From NCBI GenBank assembly GCA_003135135.1, contig PLDK01000006.1:121886-174114 (forward strand): a stretch of 52,229 nucleotides of DNA. The letters run 5' to 3'. This document shows positions 32,044-39,788 of this stretch, piece after piece (position 1 is the stretch's first letter; each line of letters starts with the position of its first letter). The translations under genes were made by a program, and so were the position numbers. Source of the stretch: Deltaproteobacteria bacterium (GTDB lineage Bacteria > Desulfobacterota > Binatia > Binatales > Binataceae). The notes under the pieces were generated by a model. The model saw only the letters and a program-made list of their open reading frames with translations. It had not been told where the DNA came from and searched no databases.

Positions 32044-32905
32044 CTGACTTTGCCGCGTCGAGCAGCGTATCGGGCCGCGGCAGTTCACGATAATAGGGCG
32101 ACGTAAAAATCCATCGCACGACACCATTTCGATCGACGATAAAAAACGCGGGTATCGCGTTGTCGGGCTCGGAGTTGCGATGATGTTGCACGAGACCAAG
32201 CGGTGCGAGGATCGATTCGCCGCTGTCGCTCAGCAGCGGGATTTTCGTGCGGAGAAATCCCGCGAGCATCTTCGATCTCTCGATGGGATCGGTGCTGATG
32301 GCAAGTGTATCGATGCCGGCGCGGCGAAAGTCGCCGGCACGTGCGGTCAGCTCAGTGAGCTCGAACCGCGCGAACGGGCAATAGTCTCCGCGATAGATGT
32401 AAACTAAAGTTGCGCGCGCATCGGAAGCCACCGGTCCGCGGCGGATCGAGTCGTTCTGATCGACGAGCGCGAAGCTTGGGAATCGCCGTCCGACCGAGAG
32501 CTTCAGCGTGAAGGGCGGATTCAGCGTCCCGCGCATTGCGTAGCTGACGAATCGGCCGCCGCCCGCTCCAACGACGATGCAAGTCAGGAATGCGAGCAGC
32601 CCGAATCCGAGTTTGGCGTGCGGCGAATCGAGTCCCAGCGCGAGGCGCAACCCCGCAATCGAGAGCACAATCGCAGCCGCCGCGATCGCGAACGCGGGCC
32701 ACGGAATTCGTTCGTGAATGCCCATCCACGGCACCGACCAGAACGACACCAGCACATATTCATAGAGCCCGAAGCCGCACGCGATCAGGATGACCGCGCC
32801 GATCGCCCGGATTGGCTGAAATGGCGGGACAACCCAGGGCTCGTCGTACAACTCCGGCGCGCCCGCGTCGTCCACGCCCGGACCGCGCGGTTCCGAGGTG
32901 GCCAT
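31991..32905 (-). CDS. Membrane-anchored redoxin/peroxiredoxin-like protein
   Basis: About 304 residues from the ATG at 32905. The N-terminal third has three likely membrane helices (around 32-52, 68-90, 97-115), followed by an AhpC/TSA-type thioredoxin fold facing the periplasm or cytoplasm. VYIYRGDYCPFARFELTEL has one Cys at the peroxidatic/first CxxC position; the second Cys of CxxC is replaced by Ala-Arg, so any activity would be one-Cys. DTLAISTDPIERSKML and AFFIVDRNGVVRWIF are typical of the fold. A TTG at 32998 would extend the N-terminus and overlap the CDF gene end. Last gene of the pcm-to-redoxin run. Confidence 0.78.
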   Translation of the reverse strand: MATSEPRGPGVDDAGAPELYDEPWVVPPFQPIRAIGAVILIACGFGLYEYVLVSFWSVPWMGIHERIPWPAFAIAAAAIVLSIAGLRLALGLDSPHAKLGFGLLAFLTCIVVGAGGGRFVSYAMRGTLNPPFTLKLSVGRRFPSFALVDQNDSIRRGPVASDARATLVYIYRGDYCPFARFELTELTARAGDFRRAGIDTLAISTDPIERSKMLAGFLRTKIPLLSDSGESILAPLGLVQHHRNSEPDNAIPAFFIVDRNGVVRWIFTSPYYRELPRPDTLLDAAKSVIAGESTTGQAPTASPQ

Positions 32906-32954
32906 CAGTTGAGCATTTGCAGCATCATCGGGTTGAATGAGAAATGGGGTTGAA

Positions 32955-33872
32955 TCAAAAATGTTCCGGCTCGTGTTCGCGGCGATTGTCGCGTTCAAGC
33001 TGCAAGGTTAGATGGTGGATGTCGAACTTGGTCTGCAGCAGATGGCACATCTCGGCGAGCACTCGATCACGATCCGCATCCGCCGCGACCACCGCGTGCG
33101 CCGACAGCGCAATCTGCCGGGTGGTCAGACACCAGACGTGAAGGTCGTGAATTTCTTCGGTGCCGCTGACGGCCAGCAGGTCGTTGCGCATTTCGTCCAG
33201 GTCAATATGCGACGGCACCGATTCCATCAGGACGTCCACACCCTCGCGCACCAGACCCCATGAACCGTACAGCACCAGGCATCCGATCAATATGCTCACG
33301 GCGGGATCGGCCTGCATCCATCCAGTGAAATAGTTGAGCGCGCCGGAAGCGAGCACGCCCACCGAGCCAACGAGATCGGAGATGACGTGCACGAACACCG
33401 CGCGTATCGCCATCCCACGCCTTGGGCCACCGGGCGCGTCGGTCGAGGTCATCCGCGCGGAGAAGGCATTCACGCCGATTCCGACGATCGCGACAGCCAT
33501 CACGCCCAGCCCTGAAACCGGGCGCGGGTTTCGCAGCCGGCCGGCCGCTTCGATCCAGATGAAGACCACCAGCAGCCAGAGAAAAAGTCCGTTGAGCAAC
33601 GCGCCGAGGATTTCCGCGCGAAGATAGCCGTAGGTTTTCGCCGACGATGCGGGACGCGTGGATATCCACAGCGTCAGCAGGCCCAGGCACAACGCTGCGA
33701 TGTCGGTGAGCAGGTGGACCGCGTCGGAAAGCAGAGCCAGGCTGCCCGTCAGATAGCCGCCGATGAGTTCGGTGACGAAATAGACCGACGTGACGCCGAG
33801 GACAACTAGCAGGCGGCGCCGATCGGAATCCGCAGTCGCACGTGGTTCGCGATTATCCATCGGGCTCCGCAT
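32955..33872 (-). CDS. CDF-family cation efflux protein (CzcD/ZitB-like)
   Basis: A 305-residue six-helix exporter that exchanges Zn (or Co/Cd) for protons at the inner membrane. Transport-site motifs are SDAVHLLTD in helix 2 and VHVISDLVGS in helix 5, giving the H-x3-D/H-x3-D pattern of zinc-preferring CzcD/ZitB proteins. The C-terminal cytoplasmic domain has IHDLHVWCLT and ends in a His/Glu-rich tail. The ATG follows the apt stop by 3 bases, so it is co-transcribed with apt. Confidence 0.92.
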   Translation of the reverse strand: MRSPMDNREPRATADSDRRRLLVVLGVTSVYFVTELIGGYLTGSLALLSDAVHLLTDIAALCLGLLTLWISTRPASSAKTYGYLRAEILGALLNGLFLWLLVVFIWIEAAGRLRNPRPVSGLGVMAVAIVGIGVNAFSARMTSTDAPGGPRRGMAIRAVFVHVISDLVGSVGVLASGALNYFTGWMQADPAVSILIGCLVLYGSWGLVREGVDVLMESVPSHIDLDEMRNDLLAVSGTEEIHDLHVWCLTTRQIALSAHAVVAADADRDRVLAEMCHLLQTKFDIHHLTLQLERDNRREHEPEHF

Positions 33873-33875
33873 CGC

Positions 33876-34397
33876 TTAATCATAGTGGACTAGCGAGAAG
33901 CAGTTGACCGGCGCCAGGCGCTCGCGTCCCTTGAGCGCGTCGAGCTCGACCACGAACGCGCATCCGATCACATTTCCACCGATCTTTTGCACCAGTTGCA
34001 GCGCCGCGGCAGCCGTGCCGCCCGTCGCCAGCAGGTCGTCGACCAGGAGCACGCGACCCAAGCCTTCGAGCGCGTCCTGATGCATCTGCAACGACGCACT
34101 GCCGTATTCGAGGTCGTAGGCCTGATCTACAGTATTGGATGGGAGCTTGCCGGGCTTGCGAGCAATCGCGAAGCCGACGCCCAATCGATACGCCACGGGC
34201 GCGCCGACGATAAAGCCGCGCGACTCGATTCCGAGCACGACGTCCACTTTACCGAGGTAAGGCTGCGCCAACCGATCGACTACCGCGGCGAAACCGCGCG
34301 CGTCGGCGATTAGCGGGGTGAAGTCCCTGAACATTATTCCGGGCTTGGGGAAGTCCGGGACGTTACGAATCAGTTTCTTGATTTCTTCGATGGTCAT
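33876..34397 (-). CDS. apt: Adenine phosphoribosyltransferase
   Basis: Salvages adenine to AMP with PRPP. The 173-residue protein has the N-terminal IRNVPDFPKPGIMFRDFTPL, LGIESRGFIVGAPVAYRL, RKPGKLP, and the PRPP loop VLLVDDLLATGGTAAAA. Complete and of usual length. Lies 54 bp after the NlpD-like gene and 3 bp before the CDF gene. Confidence 0.97.
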   Translation of the reverse strand: MTIEEIKKLIRNVPDFPKPGIMFRDFTPLIADARGFAAVVDRLAQPYLGKVDVVLGIESRGFIVGAPVAYRLGVGFAIARKPGKLPSNTVDQAYDLEYGSASLQMHQDALEGLGRVLLVDDLLATGGTAAAALQLVQKIGGNVIGCAFVVELDALKGRERLAPVNCFSLVHYD

Positions 34398-34451
34398 AGT
34401 TGATTCCGTCGCACTGATTTCGGGCAGGCCCGCGGGCGACGGTCAAAGATA

Positions 34452-35204
34452 CTAGCTGCCGCCGGCCGCGGCAAAGCTAATCCCGCCGGAGGATGTCGGC
34501 TCGGGCAGATAGGCGAGCGGGTCTTTGGCAACGTTGTCGCGGCGCACCTCGAAGTGGAGATTCGCTCCCGTGGTGCGCCCGGTGCGCCCGATTTCTCCGA
34601 TCTCCTGCCCGCGCGCGACCCGATTGCCCTCGCTGACCAGGTTGCGCTCGTTGTGGGCGTAAACCGTAGCGTATTCGTCGTCGTGACGAATGATCACAGC
34701 GTTGCCGTAGCCGTGGAGCGTACCCGAAAAAATCACCACGCCGCTGTCGGCGGCATAGACGGGAGTGCCGGCCGGCGCCGCGATATCGACGCCATCGTGC
34801 ATCGCGCCGTTGCGGATTCCGAATCCCGACGACACCACTCCTTGTGACACGGGCCACTGAAATTGGCGCGACGCCCGCTCGCCGGTGTACGGATGCACCC
34901 CTCTGAACGCAGTCCCGATCGACGCGGCCCGATACGCGCCCGGGATCGTCAGCACCTGGCCGACGCGCAGCTCGCGTGGATCGCTGAGTCCATTCGCCAC
35001 CATCAAGCGCCCGACGCTGACGCCGTATTCATTCGCTATATGGTAAACGGTCTCGCCCGCAACGACGACGTGAGTGACCGGGAGTTGCGAACCGGCGGGA
35101 GTGTAGGTCGAAGGCGGCGAGCCGCCAACGCATCCCGCCAGCACGAGCGACGCAGCGAGCGCGATTGCCACGCTCGCGCGCGAAATCCACCGCGTCCCTG
35201 TCAT
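34452..35204 (-). CDS. nlpD: NlpD-like LysM/M23 lipoprotein
   Basis: A 250-residue envelope lipoprotein: signal peptide with lipobox LAGC (Cys25), a LysM peptidoglycan-binding domain (VVVAGETVYHIANEYG to LRVGQVLTIPG) and a C-terminal M23 (LytM) domain. The M23 site keeps H-x3-D (MHDGVDIA) but the H-x-H motif reads N-L-H (ANLHFEV), so zinc binding is incomplete. Loss of these residues is typical of NlpD/EnvC, which activate cell-wall amidases at division rather than cutting (family knowledge). Placement 83 bp after pcm repeats the pcm-nlpD order of many Proteobacteria. ATG 35204 has GGGGAG close by; GTG 35219 is an alternative. Confidence 0.85.
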   Translation of the reverse strand: MTGTRWISRASVAIALAASLVLAGCVGGSPPSTYTPAGSQLPVTHVVVAGETVYHIANEYGVSVGRLMVANGLSDPRELRVGQVLTIPGAYRAASIGTAFRGVHPYTGERASRQFQWPVSQGVVSSGFGIRNGAMHDGVDIAAPAGTPVYAADSGVVIFSGTLHGYGNAVIIRHDDEYATVYAHNERNLVSEGNRVARGQEIGEIGRTGRTTGANLHFEVRRDNVAKDPLAYLPEPTSSGGISFAAAGGS

Positions 35205-35287
35205 CCGCTCCCCGATCACATCATCCGCCGTCCGTCACCACCGCTACCCGCCGCACCGCATCCTGCGAGCCGCGCGAATCCAGCGCG

Positions 35288-35935
35288 CTAAGCTTGAAAG
35301 CCGTGCTTGCCCGTCATCTTTACGAATCGGCACTCGCCGAAATATTCCTCGCTCCAGTGTCCGGTCTTGTGGCTGATACGCACCAGGGTCTGGAGTTCAT
35401 CTTCGCCGATCGGCGCGATCAATCGCCCATCCGGGGTCAATTGATTCAGCAGCGGAAGAGCAATTCCGGGCATCGCCGCCGTCACCATCACGACGTCGAA
35501 GGGCGCCTCCTCAGGCCATCCATCCGAACCGTCGGCGCATCGAAGATAGACATTGCTGAAGCCCATCGAGTTGAGAAGCGCGCGGGCGCGATCATGAAGA
35601 TGCGCGTTGCACTCGACGGAATAGACGGTGCGCGCCAGACGCGCGAGCACCGCGGCCTGATAACCTGAACCGGTGCCAATTTCGAGAACTTTCTCCGTAC
35701 CCCGGAGCTCGGCGACCTCGCTCATGAGCGCAACCATGTACGGTTGCGAAATAGTCTGGGAGTCGCCGATTGGCAGAGGACCGTCATCGTAGGCGTGCTC
35801 GTGGAGTTCCGCAGGAAGGAACCGATGACGGGGGATAGTGCGCATCGCGGCGAGCACGCGCGGATCTTTTATCCCGCGGCGTTCGAGTTGTTCGAGCACC
35901 ATCCGCTCGCGCGCGTTTTCGAGATCGATCGCCAT
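35288..35935 (-). CDS. pcm: Protein-L-isoaspartate O-methyltransferase
   Basis: Repairs isoaspartyl residues in aged proteins using S-adenosylmethionine. The 215-residue protein has the family N-terminus (RRGIKDPRVLAAMRTIPRHRF), IGDSQTISQPYMVALM for substrate binding, and the SAM motif VLEIGTGSGYQAAVLA. PDGRLIAPIG is also standard. Its 5' 113 bases and upstream region are duplicated at 37058-37216. Confidence 0.96.
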   Translation of the reverse strand: MAIDLENARERMVLEQLERRGIKDPRVLAAMRTIPRHRFLPAELHEHAYDDGPLPIGDSQTISQPYMVALMSEVAELRGTEKVLEIGTGSGYQAAVLARLARTVYSVECNAHLHDRARALLNSMGFSNVYLRCADGSDGWPEEAPFDVVMVTAAMPGIALPLLNQLTPDGRLIAPIGEDELQTLVRISHKTGHWSEEYFGECRFVKMTGKHGFQA

Positions 35936-35981
35936 AGCCGCCGCTATTATACAGATACGCCGGCCAACGATTAAGGTATCC
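35823..35981 (-). repeat. pcm 5' end duplication, intact copy
   Basis: The first 38 codons of pcm plus about 46 bases of leader. It matches 37058-37216 along its whole length, with about a dozen differences, in the same orientation. Confidence 0.88.
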
Positions 35982-36052
35982 GAGCAGGCTTGCCGAGGGG
36001 GAAATTCCGTTATTTCGGGCGCCTGGGAGATAGCAGAATGCCGTTTTTCGAT

Positions 36053-37024
36053 TCAGCAGGCCTCAAAAGTGCTCTTTTCAGCCAATCCGAGTTTTGTGAA
36101 AAATAGAGGCGCGACGAAGATGTTTATGACGCCGGCGATAACGTAGCGGACGTACAGCAACAGGTATCCCAGGACCGAGAAGTCATCGGCTATTGCTCTG
36201 AAGACCTTATCGAGAAGGACCAGTGACACTAGCACCATGGCAACGGATATCGCGAATCGCAGGATTTTCGCCGGTAGCGTGGAGCTTCCGGGATCGAAGT
36301 TCACAGTGCTCAACTCAATGGGGCGGCCAATGACGATACCCGTCAAGAATCCTGCATAGCCCAAAAATGCGCGGGGCTGGCCGTCGATGCGCCAACCGTT
36401 GATAGCTATGGTGGCGAGCCAGAGAACCAGGCTCGAACAAACAACGATCGTCACTTGATTCTTATATGACAGCTTATCCCATCCCTCGCTGATTCTATCA
36501 GCGCGTTTTATCGCCACCAGGGCGACGAGCAGTCCAATCACCCAACCAATCAGAATGTCCCCGGGATAGTGGATACCGAGATAGGGGCGCGAAAATCCCG
36601 TGGCAAGAATCGCCAGGACCGCGATGACTCTGACGAAGGGATTTTCGACAGATGCGTAGAGATAAGAGTAGAAAGCCGAACCGGCCATGGCGTGACCAGA
36701 GGGCGTTGAATACTCGGCCGCAAGTGCTTTTGCATTCTCGGTTGATACCGCCCACTTCTGGAGATAGGTGCCTTCATGGATGAAGGGCCGGGGATTCTTG
36801 ATGATTATCTTCAGGACGTGATTGAGACACATCGTCAGCAGGAGCAATACCGCAAGCCGGACAGCCAGCGTCTTATCGAACATGACGTAGATTAGTGTCA
36901 CGATCAGGATGTATCCCTCGACTTGCCCGGCGAAACTGGCGAGTAGAAAAAATTTCGTGAGAAGAACATTCCTGTGGTCTGCCAGGAATTCCATGACAGC
37001 CATGTTGAATGTCAGTTGCGCCAT
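36053..37024 (-). CDS. PAP2-family membrane phosphatase
   Basis: A 323-residue integral membrane protein of the type 2 phosphatidic acid phosphatase family, with about eight helices. The three catalytic motifs are complete: K72-x6-R79-P80, PSGH at 108-111, and S145-R146-x5-H152-x3-D156. Substrates in the family include undecaprenyl pyrophosphate, phosphatidic acid and phosphatidylglycerol phosphate. Its base composition is visibly lower in GC than its neighbours. It lies between pcm and the truncated pcm copy, as if inserted along with the duplication. The start overlaps the stop of the pcm remnant frame by 13 bases. Confidence 0.88.
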   Translation of the reverse strand: MAQLTFNMAVMEFLADHRNVLLTKFFLLASFAGQVEGYILIVTLIYVMFDKTLAVRLAVLLLLTMCLNHVLKIIIKNPRPFIHEGTYLQKWAVSTENAKALAAEYSTPSGHAMAGSAFYSYLYASVENPFVRVIAVLAILATGFSRPYLGIHYPGDILIGWVIGLLVALVAIKRADRISEGWDKLSYKNQVTIVVCSSLVLWLATIAINGWRIDGQPRAFLGYAGFLTGIVIGRPIELSTVNFDPGSSTLPAKILRFAISVAMVLVSLVLLDKVFRAIADDFSVLGYLLLYVRYVIAGVINIFVAPLFFTKLGLAEKSTFEAC

Positions 37025-37170
37025 GATTCCTGCTTCGTGGGTCTGACGGCGCGACGGCGATGACGGGGGACAGTGCGCATCGCGGCGAGCACGCGCGGAT
37101 CTTTTATCCCGCGGCGTTCGAACTGTGCGAGCACTATCCGCTCGCGCGCATTTCCCAGCTCAATTGCCAT
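37012..37170 (-). pseudogene. Truncated second copy of pcm (5' end only)
   Basis: From its ATG (first base 37170) the frame gives 38 residues nearly identical to the pcm N-terminus (RRGIKDPRVLAAMRT), then 14 unrelated residues and a stop. All catalytic parts are missing. The frame runs into the PAP2 start, so it may now serve only as a leader for that gene. Confidence 0.85.
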
Positions 37171-37216
37171 TGCCGGCGTCATTGTACAGATACGCCGGCC
37201 AACGGTTAAGGTATCC
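37058..37216 (-). repeat. pcm 5' end duplication, truncated copy
   Basis: Direct repeat of 35823-35981. Both copies end at the same upstream point (AAGGTATCC on the plus strand), marking the duplication edge. Confidence 0.88.
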
Positions 37217-37283
37217 TGAGGTGCCTGGGCAAATTCCTCCGCGCCGCCCTTCGGCCAGGCGCGTGATTTCCGAGCTGACAGGT

Positions 37284-37329
37284 ATTTAGTTGGTCGAGGT
37301 GGCCGGACTTGAAGCGGCGACTACAGGCA
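37284..37329 (-). repeat. Degraded tRNA-Pro 3' end, third copy
   Basis: On the minus strand it reads GTCGCCGCTTCAAGTCCGGC then CACCTCGACCAACTAAA, about 80 percent like 21728-21773, including the bases beyond CCA. The T stem is broken, so it is not a working tRNA. Confidence 0.65.
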
Positions 37330-37411
37330 CCGCAAGCGAAAACGACGAACGACTTCTGGTCATCCCTCGGAAGCTCGCCAGAGCCTCGTCGCTTCGAACC
37401 ATGCGGAGGCT

Positions 37412-37567
37412 TCAGGCCTGGCGCAGGACGAACAGCACCAGCCATACGAGCAGGATCGTCCCGATCAGGCCGCTGGGCATGTAACCCCATTGGTTACTGA
37501 AAGAATGAATCGGAAGCGCGCCGAATAGTGCGAGTACGATTACTACGAGCAGAATCGTATATAGCAT
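37412..37567 (-). CDS. DUF3309 small membrane protein
   Basis: A 51-residue protein with two membrane helices, beginning MLYTILLVVIVLALFGALP and containing NQWGYMPSGLIGTILLV, which is the DUF3309 pattern. Function unknown; such genes often accompany CsbD and other general-stress genes. Preceded by csbD-like with a 25-bp gap. The longer open frame upstream lies in csbD and is not used. Confidence 0.85.
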   Translation of the reverse strand: MLYTILLVVIVLALFGALPIHSFSNQWGYMPSGLIGTILLVWLVLFVLRQA

Positions 37568-37592
37568 TTGTTTTTCGAGACCTCGCGACTTA

Positions 37593-37772
37593 CTAGCGCT
37601 TGTTGTCGTGATTGACCGCCGCAACCGCCTTGTCGATCGTCCTTCCGATCGCATCCTTGACGTTGCCGGCAGCTTGATCCATCTTTCCGCGATTTTTCAG
37701 CTTGCGATCATTAGTCAATACGCCAGCCGCTTCTTCGACGCGTCCCTTAACTTTGTCAGTTGTTCCACTCAT
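37593..37772 (-). CDS. CsbD family general-stress protein
   Basis: A 59-residue hydrophilic protein starting MSGTTDKVKGRVEEAAGVLT and containing KMDQAAGNVKDAIG, the two characteristic K-G/E-A-A-G and Q-A-A-G-x-V-K repeats of CsbD. In Bacillus the family belongs to the sigma-B stress regulon; its action is unknown. ATG with first base 37772 has a textbook ribosome site (AAGGAGAG, 8 bases upstream). First of a pair with the DUF3309 gene. Confidence 0.9.
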   Translation of the reverse strand: MSGTTDKVKGRVEEAAGVLTNDRKLKNRGKMDQAAGNVKDAIGRTIDKAVAAVNHDNKR

Positions 37773-37819
37773 TAGTTGTCTCTCCTTTTATTGAATCGAG
37801 ATTTCGATTTTGTGCGATT

Positions 37820-38221
37820 TTACTTGTTAGCTGCAGACGCCAGCGGCGCGATTACCGCCGGTATGAGCAACGGTCCGTCCGACAAGCTTCGGTCTATTGA
37901 ACCGATACGCCCCCAATCCTCACGCTGCCAGTGCTCCAAAATCACGCGCGTCGACCACCAGACCACCACGAACACGACCAGCGATACCAGCAACGTGGAA
38001 ATGGCGCCGTTGAGGCTGAGCACTTCCTGGTAGCGGCCGGATACGGAGTGCCGAAAGGAATCTGCTTCGACGAGATATGCGGTGACGGGAGTGAGCGCAT
38101 TCGCAACAAAGCTCGCGAAGATCGAGTACACGAAGCCGGCGGTCACTCCGGCGAGCAAGCTCAATTTTTCGGCGCTGGCTGATAGATTGGCGGATACAAG
38201 GTAGCGACGAGGTTGCGCCAT
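37820..38221 (-). CDS. Two-helix membrane protein, unknown
   Basis: A 133-residue protein with two membrane segments (about 23-48 and 72-92) separated by a loop with YLVEADSFRHSVSGRYQEVL. No family recognised. A strong ribosome site (GAGGAGG, 5 bases) supports the ATG with first base 38221. It precedes the csbD-like gene on the same strand by 47 bp and may belong to the same stress-type unit. Confidence 0.7.
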   Translation of the reverse strand: MAQPRRYLVSANLSASAEKLSLLAGVTAGFVYSIFASFVANALTPVTAYLVEADSFRHSVSGRYQEVLSLNGAISTLLVSLVVFVVVWWSTRVILEHWQREDWGRIGSIDRSLSDGPLLIPAVIAPLASAANK

Positions 38222-38630
38222 GCTGGCCTCCTCAAGCCTTGCGATCGTACAAATGGCATTGGTCTAGCAAAACGTGGTCAAAGGCGAGCGGAAGGGCCAC
38301 TGTAGAACTGGATCAAGTCGGGACTCGACTCTTATATCGATTCCGGCTTTCTCTAGCTTGAACTAGCAATTTACTAGTGTCAAGCCGAGGAAAATATAAT
38401 CAACTGAGAAATACTACTAATATGTATTCCGCGGAACCCTTATGCTGCCTCGCTGGAGATAAGTGCGCGCCAACCTGATCCCCCTTGCGTCCTCATCCGC
38501 GCCGCAGACGCGGCCGTGTGTCGGTGAAAGCTCCCGGATCAGCAGAAACCTCGCCTGACCCCGCCGGTGAAATTAAGCGGGGCGGGACGGGCTTGCGTCC
38601 GTGCGCGCGGAGAGAGAGATTCACCCTTCG
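38222..38630. other. AT-rich intergenic region
   Basis: Divergent spacer between the membrane-protein gene and alr. Its centre (about 38330-38450) is clearly AT-rich compared with the window, a likely promoter area for both directions. CCCCGCC near 38560 with GGGGCGG near 38580 could form a hairpin. No gene recognised. Confidence 0.5.
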
Positions 38631-39758
38631 ATGGCAATTGAAACCCAACGCCCCACTATCGCCGAGATTGACCTCGGCGCGCTCCGCTCCAACTTCCGCG
38701 CGCTGCGGGCCGTGGCCACGCACGGCGAGTTGATGGTCGTGGTCAAGGCCGACGCTTATGGGCATGGCGCGGTGACGGTGGCGCGCACCTTGATCGACGA
38801 AGGATGCCGTCATTTCGGAGTCGCCACGCTCGACGAGGCGCGCGAACTGCGGGAGGCGGGAATTCGCACACGCGTGTACCTGCAGGCGGGCTTCTTCGCC
38901 GAGCAGGTGGCCGAGATTGTCGCGCTCGACTTGACGCCGTTTGTCTTCGACGCCTCCATGATCGGACTGCTCGACCGCGCGGCCGCATCGGCCGGCCGGA
39001 TAGACTTCCCGATTCACGTCAAGATTGACAGCGGCGCGACGCGGCTTGGAGTGATGCCGGCGGATATTCCCGATGTCATCGAGGCGGTCCGGGCCGCATC
39101 TGCCGTGCGCCTCGAGGGCGTGTGCACGCTGCTGGCCAACGCCGGCGACCCAAAGAGCCCAATCACCGACGCGCAACTCCGCGTCTTTAATCGCGCGATC
39201 GATACGATGAAGGCGGCCGGAATGAAGCCTTCGGTCATCCACGTTGCAAATTCGGCGGCGCTGGTGCTGCGGCAAGACTCGCATTTCGACCTGGCGCGGC
39301 CCGGACTGGCGATCTACGGCCTGCCGCCGGTGGCCGCCGTGCGCGAGCGCGTCGAGCTGCGGCCCGTCATGGCGTTCAAGACCCGGCTGATGCAGATCAA
39401 GCGCGCGCCCGCTGGAAGCGGCGTGGGCTACGGGCATACCTTCGTCGCGCCGCGCGAAAGCCTGATCGGCGTGCTGCCGGTGGGCTACGCCGACGGCTAC
39501 CGCAGAGGGCTGCAACACGGCGGCGAAGTGATAGTGCGCGGCGCGCGCGCGCCGGTGGTCGGCGCGGTCTCGATGGACCTGACGACGATCGACATCACCG
39601 ACATCGCGGGCGCGTCGGTTGGCGATGAGGTAATCTTGTGGGGCGAATCGGGCGGGGAGACTATCAGTGTGAACGATGTCGCGCGGCTGGCGCAAACAAT
39701 TTCGTACGAGATGCTTTGCACGGTCGGCAAGCGGGTGCCGCGCGTCGTTCGTAGTTAG
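38631..39758 (+). CDS. alr: Alanine racemase
   Basis: Interconverts L- and D-alanine for peptidoglycan. The 375-residue PLP enzyme has the Schiff-base Lys in VVKADAYGHG, ATLDEARELREAG, KIDSGATRLG, RPGLAIYG, the Tyr-bearing VGYGHTF and VGYADGYRRGL, and AVSMDLTTIDIT. The ATG at 38631 gives a normal N-terminus (AEIDLGALRSNFRAL); a GTG at 38601 would add ten residues. Followed by purH after 30 bp. Confidence 0.96.
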   Translation: MAIETQRPTIAEIDLGALRSNFRALRAVATHGELMVVVKADAYGHGAVTVARTLIDEGCRHFGVATLDEARELREAGIRTRVYLQAGFFAEQVAEIVALDLTPFVFDASMIGLLDRAAASAGRIDFPIHVKIDSGATRLGVMPADIPDVIEAVRAASAVRLEGVCTLLANAGDPKSPITDAQLRVFNRAIDTMKAAGMKPSVIHVANSAALVLRQDSHFDLARPGLAIYGLPPVAAVRERVELRPVMAFKTRLMQIKRAPAGSGVGYGHTFVAPRESLIGVLPVGYADGYRRGLQHGGEVIVRGARAPVVGAVSMDLTTIDITDIAGASVGDEVILWGESGGETISVNDVARLAQTISYEMLCTVGKRVPRVVRS

Positions 39759-39788
39759 TTGCGTAGCTGGATGCGGAGCTAGACGGCA

